Part shown: piece by piece, positions 7,102 through 13,545 of the stretch | How the letters are laid out: the number at the start of each line of letters is the position of its first letter | How positions within the stretch are numbered: the first letter of the stretch is position 1 | Assembly (NCBI GenBank): GCA_002343425.1 | Contig: DDSO01000091.1 | Location: forward strand, 35,297-48,841 | Direction: 5' to 3' | Length of the DNA: 13,545 nucleotides | Source: Brevundimonas sp. UBA2388 | GTDB taxonomy: Bacteria; Pseudomonadota; Alphaproteobacteria; Caulobacterales; Caulobacteraceae | Notes under the pieces: model-generated | Told to the model about the DNA's origin: nothing | The model's database searches: none | Seen by the model: only the letters and a program-made list of their open reading frames with translations | Translations under genes and position numbers: made by a program

Positions 7102-7683
7102 ATGGGTGGACTTGGCCCCGGAATCGGCGGGCTGGAAATCCTTGTGATCGGCCTGCTGGCGCTCATCGTCGTCGGACCGAAAGACCTGCCCTTGCTCCTG
7201 CGCAAGGTCGGCAGGGCCGTGGGCAAGGCGCGGGCCATGGCTGGAGAATTCCGCTCCAGCTTCGACGAGATGGCGCGGCAAGCCGAGCTCGACGAGTTGC
7301 GCAAGGAGGTCGAGGCCCTGCGTACGGGTCAGGGCCTCGTGCCGCTCGGTGCCGAGGCCGAAGCGACGTTCAAGGACATCAGCAAGGATCTGAACCGGCC
7401 ACTGGAGAGTTCCGTCTCAGCCGTGCCGGGGCATGACGAATGGCCGGACAATCCGCCGGCAATGACATCCCTTCCGGCACCCGTGGACGCGCCGGCGGCG
7501 AAAAGCACACCGAAGACGCCACGCAAGCCACGCGCCAAGGCCGGGGAAGAAACCAAGGCCGAGGCTTCGGTCCCTTCCAGGCCGGCGAAAGGCCCGGCGT
7601 CGGCGGGCTCGTCGACAAAGACCACGAAGCGCGTTGCATCGACCCGCAAACCCTCCACCGGCAGGAAGGCGGCTGACCTGTGA
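7102..7683 (+). CDS. tatB: Sec-independent translocase subunit TatB
   Basis: TatB forms the substrate-receptor complex with TatC. The 193-residue protein has an N-terminal transmembrane helix containing the conserved Glu12, followed by the hinge GPKDLP (25-30) with its conserved proline. An amphipathic helix (about 30-60, LLLRKVGRAVGKARAMAGEF) and a charged helix to about 75 come next. The tail from about 115 to the end is Pro/Ala/Lys/Ser/Thr-rich and likely disordered. The GPKDLP hinge and Glu12 distinguish it from TatA. GGAGAC lies about 9 bases upstream of the ATG. Its stop codon overlaps the tatC start by 4 bases, indicating translational coupling. Confidence 0.95.
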   Translation: MGGLGPGIGGLEILVIGLLALIVVGPKDLPLLLRKVGRAVGKARAMAGEFRSSFDEMARQAELDELRKEVEALRTGQGLVPLGAEAEATFKDISKDLNRPLESSVSAVPGHDEWPDNPPAMTSLPAPVDAPAAKSTPKTPRKPRAKAGEETKAEASVPSRPAKGPASAGSSTKTTKRVASTRKPSTGRKAADL

Positions 7684-8564
7684 ACACGCCGGACCGCGAC
7701 GAGGACGAGATCGAGGCGTCGCGCGCGCCCCTGATGGATCACCTTATCGAGCTTCGCAGCCGGCTGGTGGTCTGCGTCATCGCCTTCGTGCTCGGTTTCA
7801 TCGGCTGTTTCATCGTCGCCGACCCGATTTATGTCTTCCTCGTCCAGCCGTTCGCGGTCGCCGCCCAGTTCCGCGAAGCGGCAGGCCCGGACGGCAGCGT
7901 TTCCCCCTTCGACCTCATTCTCGGGACGGCCGGCCTGGTGCCGGTGCCGCGGGGCGACGGCGAAACCGTGAACCTGATCTTCACCGCGCCTCTGGAATTC
8001 CTCATCACCAAGATGAAACTGGCGGCCTTCGGAGCGGTGGTCATCACCTTCCCCGTAATGGCCTGGCAGCTGTACCGCTTCGTCGCGCCGGGTCTCTACC
8101 GCAACGAAAAGGGGGCCTTCCTGCCCTTCCTGATCGCGGCCCCTCTGCTGTTCCTGCTGGGCGCGGCGCTGGTCTATTATGTCATGCTGCCCTTCGTCAT
8201 GCTGTTCTCCCTCGGGCAGCAGATCAGCGGCGGCGGCATCTCGGCAGAGCTCCTGCCGCGGGTATCGGACTATCTGAATCTCGTGATGGCCCTGCTGCTG
8301 GCGTTCGGGCTCTGCTTCCAGTTGCCCGTGGTCATGACGCTTCTCGGGATGGCCGGAATCGTTTCGTCGAGTGCGCTCGCGGCCAGCCGGAAATACGCCA
8401 TCGTGGCCATCGCGGTTGTGGCCGCCTTCGTCACGCCGCCGGACCCACTCAGCCAGATCATGCTCGGCATTCCGCTGGTGCTGCTCTACGAGGTCTCGAT
8501 CTGGTGCGTGCGACTGATCGAGCTGCGGCGGAAGAAGGCCGATGCGGCCGAGGGCGTGGCCTGA
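7680..8564 (+). CDS. tatC: Sec-independent translocase subunit TatC
   Basis: TatC is the multispanning core of the Tat receptor that binds the twin-arginine signal peptide. The 294-residue protein has six predicted transmembrane helices (starting near 27, 113, 148, 197, 237 and 257). It also has the signature MDHLIELRSRL with the signal-peptide-binding Glu24, YRFVAPGLYRNEKG after helix 2, and TPPDPLSQIMLGIPLVLLYE near the end. It begins with GTG at 7680, overlapping the tatB stop (GTGA), with AGGAAGG at 7663-7669 as ribosome-binding site. The loop between helices 1 and 2 (about 48-112) looks some 30 residues longer than in the E. coli protein as I remember it. The next gene is a histidine kinase 40 bases away. 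Confidence 0.97.
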   Translation: MNTPDRDEDEIEASRAPLMDHLIELRSRLVVCVIAFVLGFIGCFIVADPIYVFLVQPFAVAAQFREAAGPDGSVSPFDLILGTAGLVPVPRGDGETVNLIFTAPLEFLITKMKLAAFGAVVITFPVMAWQLYRFVAPGLYRNEKGAFLPFLIAAPLLFLLGAALVYYVMLPFVMLFSLGQQISGGGISAELLPRVSDYLNLVMALLLAFGLCFQLPVVMTLLGMAGIVSSSALAASRKYAIVAIAVVAAFVTPPDPLSQIMLGIPLVLLYEVSIWCVRLIELRRKKADAAEGVA

Positions 8565-8604
8565 TCCGGGCGACGCTTCCGGACGGTTGTGCTAGGAAGA
8601 TCGC

Positions 8605-9642
8605 ATGGACGCGTCCACCCATTTCCTGAAGCCGCCGGCCGCCCGGGCCGCCGCCCTGCTGGCCCGGCTCAAGCGGGTTCCCGGCGCGCGTTACTGGGCC
8701 GCCCTGTGTCTGGTGCTGATCTCGCTCTGGGTGCGGCTGCTGCTCTCGCCGTATCTGGCCAGCGGCTATGGCTACACCTGCTTCTATCCGGGGGTGATCC
8801 TGTCCGCCTACTGGCTCGGCGCGAGGCCGGGCCTGATGGCCGCCGGGCTGTCCACGGTGATCGTCTATAATTTCATGGGGCCCGCGCCCTTCTCCTTCCC
8901 GACCGATGGCCGGGCCATGGTTTCGCTGGGCTTCTTCCTCGTCTCGTCCCTGCTGCTGATCCATGTGCTAAGCACCATCCGGGCCCGGCTGAACACCCTG
9001 ACCACCAGACATGCCCAGGTCGAAGCCCTGGCCATGGGTCAGGCCGAACTGTTCCGTGACCACGCCCAGCGCACCACCGACCATCTGCAGCTCATCTCGG
9101 CCATCCTGCAGCTCCGGGCCCGTGAGGAAGCCGATCCGTTCGTTTCCCGGGTGCTCACCAACGCCGCCTCGCGCACCCTGGTGATCTCGCGAACGCACCG
9201 GGAGTTCACCGGCGGCGGCGACCGCTACATCCCGTTCGAGGCCTTCGCCCGCAAACTGGTCGAGGCCGCCGCGGCCCGGGGCGGCGTGCCGTCCGCCCGC
9301 GTCAGCATCGCCGTCGGCGCCAGGGACGTGCCGCTTGAGCAGGCCACCTCGCTGGGACTGGTCCTGCTCGAGTATCTGAACACGCTGAAGGCCCAGCGCG
9401 GCGCCGTGGCCCTCGCCGTCACCCTGGACGAAGACGGTCAGGAGCGATCCCTGAACCTCGTCGTGACCGACGGTGAAGGGCCTGCGCCTGCAGACATGCC
9501 GCTGTTCGAGGCGATCACCGAACAGCTGGGCGGCCGCTTGCTGATCACCCGGGGCGCCGCGGGCGGTAGCGTGCGCATCACCTTCCCGGTCGAGATCAAG
9601 GCTGCGGACCTCTGGAACCCGGTGGCGGTCAGCCTGCACTAG
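8605..9642 (+). CDS. Orphan sensor histidine kinase-like protein, DUF4118 membrane domain plus degenerate HisKA_2/HATPase
   Basis: A 345-residue membrane protein resembling HWE/HisKA_2 sensor kinases. Four hydrophobic segments (about 31-49, 60-73, 75-91 and 105-123) form a KdpD-like DUF4118 domain, including the FYPGVILSAYWLGARPG signature. A dimerisation/phospho-transfer-like region follows (150-200), with HLQLISAILQLRAREE. A C-terminal ATPase-like domain (about 225-330) has DGEGP (289-293) and EQLGGRLLI (306-314). The family's phospho-acceptor His, expected before Arg156, is Gln155, and the leading Asn of the N-box is Leu255. It may therefore be catalytically weak or rely on another His (153 or 160). 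AGGAAG at 8594-8599 supports the start. No response regulator gene is adjacent, and the signal it senses is unknown. Confidence 0.82.
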   Translation: MDASTHFLKPPAARAAALLARLKRVPGARYWAALCLVLISLWVRLLLSPYLASGYGYTCFYPGVILSAYWLGARPGLMAAGLSTVIVYNFMGPAPFSFPTDGRAMVSLGFFLVSSLLLIHVLSTIRARLNTLTTRHAQVEALAMGQAELFRDHAQRTTDHLQLISAILQLRAREEADPFVSRVLTNAASRTLVISRTHREFTGGGDRYIPFEAFARKLVEAAAARGGVPSARVSIAVGARDVPLEQATSLGLVLLEYLNTLKAQRGAVALAVTLDEDGQERSLNLVVTDGEGPAPADMPLFEAITEQLGGRLLITRGAAGGSVRITFPVEIKAADLWNPVAVSLH

Positions 9643-9699
9643 GCGGAACAAGGGCCGAGCGTGGCCGTTTGCACCTGGTTCCCATTCAGGAGTCCGCCC

Positions 9700-9975
9700 A
9701 TGACCATCCGCCACACGCTCACCACCGTCGCCGCTTTCGGCGCCATCGCCTTCGCCACCACAGCCTGCACGCCGGCCGCCGACACTTCCGACGCCGACCG
9801 CGACACCGACACCACGACCATCATCGAGCGTGAGGTTCCGGCCGCCCCCGTGGTCATCGAGCGTGAAGTCGCCGTCCCGTCGCCGCCCGTCGTCATCGAA
9901 AGCGACCGCCGCGATGACAGCACCACCGTCCGCGCCGGCCGTGACGGCATCGAGGTCGAGACGACCAACCGCTAG
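9700..9975 (+). CDS. Small probable lipoprotein with internal VVIERE-type repeats
   Basis: A 91-residue protein that I do not recognise as a named family. An N-terminal export signal (residues 1-22, with a hydrophobic core AAFGAIAFATT) ends in TTAC, a weak lipobox with candidate lipidated Cys23. Then come an Asp/Thr-rich linker (about 28-40) and three related segments, IIEREVPAAP, VVIEREVAVPSPP and VVIESDRRD. A polar tail completes the protein. The second and third segments begin 33 and 39 bases downstream of the preceding one in DNA; the 13-base word TCATCGAGCGTGA occurs at 9821 and 9854. The ATG at 9700 has AGGAG at 9688-9692. A strong hairpin terminator follows. An envelope-exposed structural or stress protein is possible, but no function can be assigned. 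Confidence 0.75.
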   Translation: MTIRHTLTTVAAFGAIAFATTACTPAADTSDADRDTDTTTIIEREVPAAPVVIEREVAVPSPPVVIESDRRDDSTTVRAGRDGIEVETTNR

Positions 9976-9992
9976 AACGCAGTCCGTAGAGA

Positions 9993-10020
9993 AACGCCGG
10001 ACGGCTTGCCGTCCGGCGTT
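9993..10020. terminator. Bidirectional intrinsic terminator (12-bp stem)
   Basis: AACGCCGGACGG (9993-10004) and CCGTCCGGCGTT (10009-10020) form a perfect 12-bp stem with a 4-base CTTG loop, between the convergent lipoprotein and CPBP protease genes. On the minus strand the stem is followed by TCTCT after the TT of the arm, a moderately U-rich tail. The plus-strand tail is weaker. The stem core CCGGACGG/CCGTCCGG is shared with the glnA terminator at 11973-12000. Confidence 0.85.
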
Positions 10021-10023
10021 CGT

Positions 10024-10740
10024 CTAGAACATCAGGGTGATCGCGTTCCCGAAATTGTGCAGGACAGCCGGGAGCAGGACGCTTCGGGTCCGCAAGACCA
10101 GCCACACGCCGATAAAGGATGGGACGGCGGTCAGGGCCATCGTCAACGGATCGAACGAGAACTGACCCTCCGAGAAGCCGAAGGCGTGGGCCAGTCCGAA
10201 CATGACGCAGGACAACAGCGCGCCCCATCCCCAGTCCACACCCAGGAATCTCCACCGGCCGAGGAAGGCGCGGTCGAGGGCGAAGAGCAGGGTCCCGCGA
10301 TAGAAGGCTTCCTCCTCCAGCCCCGGCATGGTCAGCTGGAAGGCTATCGTTTCCGCCGTCGCGGGCGAAGACGGAAACGCCACGGCGAGCCCCGCGAAGA
10401 AGGCCATATAGACCAGCACGACGGGTATCGCTGATTTCAGACTGCCAGCGGCCTGGACGAGAGTCAGCCCGGATCGCCGCCAGCCGAAGGCCGGCAAGGA
10501 GGCGATAATCAGGGTTGCGGCCAGCGCCAGGATCTTGCCCTGCCAGTTCCACGCGCTTTGCGGGAGCAGATCCGGAATGAGGCCGTAGCCGTTGGTCAGC
10601 ATGGCGTCATTGACGACGGCGAGCGCCACGGCGACCAGCAGCCAGCGCAACGAGAACCCGCGCCGACTCAACAAGCCAAACGCTCCGCCCGCCAGGAGCA
10701 GGATCGTCCCCCCGCCCAATGTGGCCACCATGCTGTCCAT
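10024..10740 (-). CDS. CPBP-family intramembrane metalloprotease (CAAX protease/Abi type)
   Basis: A 238-residue polytopic membrane protein of the CPBP (Rce1-like) family of intramembrane metal-dependent endopeptidases. Motif 1 is EExxxR (Glu143, Glu144, Arg148 in LEEEAFYRG), motif 2 is FxxxH (Phe181, His185 in FGLAHAFG) and motif 3 is HNxxN (His228-Asn229, Asn232 near the C-terminus). The putative catalytic residues are thus all present. About six to seven hydrophobic segments surround them. The ATG at 10740 has AAGGAG 8 bases upstream, and part of this site lies in a small hairpin. It sits 71 bases downstream of a membrane-anchored AraC-type regulator on the same strand, with a GC-rich hairpin in between. 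Bacterial substrates of this family are mostly unknown; cleavage of the neighbouring regulator is a hypothesis only. Confidence 0.9.
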   Translation of the reverse strand: MDSMVATLGGGTILLLAGGAFGLLSRRGFSLRWLLVAVALAVVNDAMLTNGYGLIPDLLPQSAWNWQGKILALAATLIIASLPAFGWRRSGLTLVQAAGSLKSAIPVVLVYMAFFAGLAVAFPSSPATAETIAFQLTMPGLEEEAFYRGTLLFALDRAFLGRWRFLGVDWGWGALLSCVMFGLAHAFGFSEGQFSFDPLTMALTAVPSFIGVWLVLRTRSVLLPAVLHNFGNAITLMF

Positions 10741-10748
10741 GCGTCGAT

Positions 10749-10766
10749 CTCCTTCGCTATCGAAGG
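10749..10766 (-). promoter_or_regulatory. Hairpin partly sequestering the CPBP protease ribosome-binding site
   Basis: On the minus strand, CCTTCG and CGAAGG (plus-strand 10761-10766 and 10751-10756) pair across an ATAG loop. The AAGG of the Shine-Dalgarno AAGGAG (10749-10754) forms part of the 3' arm. Such a short stem could lower translation initiation in a temperature- or ligand-dependent way, but a 6-bp stem can also arise by chance. Confidence 0.35.
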
Positions 10767-10780
10767 CGGCTGACTAGAGG

Positions 10781-10795
10781 GCGCCCGGGGGGCGC
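10781..10795. terminator. GC-rich hairpin between membrane AraC regulator and CPBP gene
   Basis: GCGCCC and GGGCGC form a perfect 6-bp stem with a GGG loop, 17-31 bases beyond the stop of the upstream regulator. There is no U-tract on the minus strand (CCTCTAG follows), so it could weaken rather than end read-through into the protease gene, or have no role. Confidence 0.3.
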
Positions 10796-10811
10796 GCTTC
10801 TCAGGAGTCGG

Positions 10812-11906
10812 CTAATCGTTCCTCAGAATCGGGCGGGCTTCCGTCGGCTCGTTGGTCGGCGCCAGAGCCCTCTGCCGGAAAACGCTGGGCGGGCAGGACT
10901 CGAGATCCTGGAAGACACGGTTGAATGACGCCAGCGACGAGAAGCCGCTGTCCATGGCGACGGTGATCAGCTTGTCGTGGCGGCGTGCGGGATCGGTCAG
11001 CCGGCGGCGCGCCTCGATCATCCGATGGCTGTTCAGGAAGGTCCGGGAATGGTCATGGCCGAGCTGCTGGTTGATCAGTCGGCGCACCGTGCGGTCCGGC
11101 GCGCCCATCAGGGAAACGAAGCGGTCAAAGGTGAGGTCGGGATCAAGGTGGACCTGGTCGACCTCGACCAGCACTCGCAGCCGCTCCCTCAAACGGTCCG
11201 CCTCCGGCGAGGGGGCGGGCGGCGCCGGCCCGCGGTCGATCCCCGACCCGACGGCGTAGGGCAGCGGTCGCGTCAGCAGACCGAACTGCAGATGCAGGAG
11301 CCAGCCGGTGAAGGCCAGCAGGGTGGCATTCTGCAGAATGCTGAACCCATGGGGCTGCCAGTCGAAACCCATGACGACGTCGATGATGAGGTCGGCGAAA
11401 AGCTGCCCGCCCAGCAAAAGGACGACGAGGACACGGGCCTTGCGGCGTTCGTCTATCAGGTCGCCCGGGCGGTCGTGGATCAGCCGCCACGCCAGATGGG
11501 CGACCATGCCGAAGCCGAGGGCGATCAGCAGCCAGGACAGTCCGGCGCCGGCGAGCGCCTCTCCGAACATGCCCCGGTCCACGGCCGCGATAGCGATCCA
11601 GGCGACGCCGGTGGCGAGGACCGGACCACGCGGCCGGAACGTTCGGTCGAAGACGGACAGGCAGAACCACCAGAGGAAGACGGCCGCGAAACCGCTCAGC
11701 AGCCGCGAGACCTCACCCACCAGACCACTCAGACGAAGGGCTGCATCCGGCGTATTGCCAGCGAGAAAACCGCACAGGCAGACGGCGAGAGGGAGAAAGA
11801 ACAGGCCTCTTCGCCGTTGCCTCCGAACGACCAGCAACGCGGCCGCCGTCAGCAGCAGGGTCGCGCCGGCGACCCGCACGATGACGTCGATCTCCTCGGG
11901 TGTCAT
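10812..11906 (-). CDS. Membrane-anchored AraC-family regulator (seven predicted helices plus HTH domain)
   Basis: A 364-residue protein whose N-terminal 210 residues contain about seven hydrophobic segments (near 7-27, 34-51, 65-85, 96-110, 122-143, 157-178 and 187-207). A Pro-rich linker (about 222-236) leads to a C-terminal AraC-type DNA-binding domain (about 245-348). HTH elements lie near 259-281 (FDRFVSLMGAPDRTVRRLIN) and 311-334 (ITVAMDSGFSSLASFNRVFQ). The second HTH closely follows the AraC signature. This layout matches membrane-embedded AraC regulators; the signal is unknown. The ATG at 11906 has only a weak TAGG upstream, and a candidate -10 lies close to it. The gene is separated from upstream glnA by a strong terminator and is followed on the same strand by the CPBP protease gene. 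Confidence 0.9.
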   Translation of the reverse strand: MTPEEIDVIVRVAGATLLLTAAALLVVRRQRRRGLFFLPLAVCLCGFLAGNTPDAALRLSGLVGEVSRLLSGFAAVFLWWFCLSVFDRTFRPRGPVLATGVAWIAIAAVDRGMFGEALAGAGLSWLLIALGFGMVAHLAWRLIHDRPGDLIDERRKARVLVVLLLGGQLFADLIIDVVMGFDWQPHGFSILQNATLLAFTGWLLHLQFGLLTRPLPYAVGSGIDRGPAPPAPSPEADRLRERLRVLVEVDQVHLDPDLTFDRFVSLMGAPDRTVRRLINQQLGHDHSRTFLNSHRMIEARRRLTDPARRHDKLITVAMDSGFSSLASFNRVFQDLESCPPSVFRQRALAPTNEPTEARPILRND

Positions 11907-11913
11907 TGCGCCA

Positions 11914-11942
11914 GCCTAGCGGCCGGCCCACGATCGGGACAA
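11914..11942 (-). promoter_or_regulatory. Candidate promoter of the membrane AraC gene
   Basis: On the minus strand, TTGTCC (plus 11937-11942) and CTAGGC (plus 11914-11919) are 17 bases apart. The -10-like element ends only 7 bases before the ATG at 11906, and no strong ribosome-binding site exists. If the promoter is real, the transcript could be leaderless or very short-leadered. This is a weak pattern match. Confidence 0.25.
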
Positions 11943-11972
11943 GGGAGCCACCACCCCCGGCGGCAAGAAAAA

Positions 11973-12000
11973 GGCCCCGGACGGCGAACCGTCCGGGGCC
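11973..12000 (-). terminator. Intrinsic terminator of glnA
   Basis: GGCCCCGGACGG and CCGTCCGGGGCC form a perfect 12-bp GC-rich stem with a TTCG tetraloop (minus-strand reading). The stem is followed on the minus strand by TTTTTCTT. It begins 23 bases after the glnA stop codon. This is a textbook Rho-independent terminator, insulating glnA from the downstream membrane AraC gene. Confidence 0.95.
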
Positions 12001-12023
12001 ATTCTCATTGGGTCAGCCGCCGA

Positions 12024-13430
<1,407 letters not shown>

Positions 13431-13462
13431 GTCTTGTGGATCCTGTCTGGCGGGGGAGGAAG

Positions 13463-13491
13463 AAAAACGGCCGCGCCTTGCGGAACGGCCG
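13463..13491 (-). terminator. Terminator-like hairpin between glnB and glnA
   Basis: On the minus strand, CGGCCG and CGGCCG (plus 13486-13491 and 13468-13473) pair, with an inner CGC/GCG pairing around AAG and a TTC bulge. Five T residues follow directly (plus 13463-13467). The structure has the form of an intrinsic terminator, or an attenuator setting the ratio of glnB to glnA transcripts. Confidence 0.65.
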
Positions 13492-13504
13492 ATGGATGGG
13501 TTGG

Positions 13505-13545
13505 CTAGACGGCCTGGGCGCCGGATTCGCCGGTGCGGATGCGGA
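13505..13545 (-). CDS. glnB: Nitrogen regulatory protein PII (partial, last 12 residues)
   Basis: Only the C-terminal end is present: it reads [12 protein letters not shown] and then a TAG stop. The RIRTGE motif is the conserved C-terminus of PII proteins, which sense 2-oxoglutarate and ATP/ADP and control glutamine synthetase adenylylation. The position directly upstream of glnA on the same strand supports the call, since glnB-glnA is a common pairing in alphaproteobacteria. The rest of the gene lies to the right of the window. Confidence 0.88.
   Translation of the reverse strand, partial: RIRTGESGAQAV

Noticed and set aside
8565..8604. Possible promoter (GCTAGG) ahead of the histidine kinase
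   Set aside because: The element overlaps the AGGAAG ribosome-binding site and has no partner -35 at a suitable distance.

Overview
This is a GC-rich bacterial chromosomal segment, most likely from an alphaproteobacterium of the Caulobacterales (Brevundimonas-like). That placement is inferred from base composition, the glnB-glnA pair, a tatABC operon with a GTG-started tatC, and protein features such as Tyr397 in glutamine synthetase. No database search was possible. I see no transposase, integrase, CRISPR array, rRNA or tRNA, and no gene-free stretch longer than about 175 bases. Most of the content is ordinary chromosomal housekeeping and regulation.

Layout, left to right. (1) The 5' two thirds of fabD (minus strand, running off the left edge) is divergent from an AraC-type regulator with a cupin sensor domain. 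(2) Downstream of that regulator on the plus strand is a secreted serine hydrolase of the beta-lactamase/esterase fold, preceded by a 13-bp inverted repeat. Its stop codon overlaps that of a convergent FAD-linked oxidase (D-2-hydroxyacid dehydrogenase type). (3) Divergent from the oxidase is a small Nudix hydrolase, followed by a two-gene membrane unit of an SPFH/band-7 protein and an NfeD-like partner. (4) After a REP-like palindrome comes rnhA (minus strand). Divergent from it is the complete twin-arginine translocase operon tatA-tatB-tatC. (5) Next are an orphan DUF4118-type sensor histidine kinase with degenerate catalytic motifs and a small repeat-containing probable lipoprotein. (6) On the minus strand, a strong bidirectional terminator separates the lipoprotein from a CPBP-family intramembrane protease. 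Directly upstream of the protease lies a seven-helix membrane-anchored AraC-type regulator. (7) The right end is glnA, with a textbook intrinsic terminator, preceded by the last codons of glnB (PII). A second terminator-like hairpin lies between the two.

Functional themes are fatty-acid synthesis (fabD), nitrogen assimilation and its control (glnB, glnA), protein export (tatABC), membrane-domain maintenance (SPFH/NfeD) and small signalling modules. The least ordinary parts are three. The membrane AraC regulator sits next to an intramembrane protease whose Shine-Dalgarno sequence is partly folded into a hairpin. The histidine kinase lacks the expected phospho-acceptor histidine. The AraC/serine hydrolase pair has an inverted repeat in the leader. 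I do not see a clear multi-gene system of an undescribed kind; the membrane AraC plus CPBP pair is the best candidate for something new.
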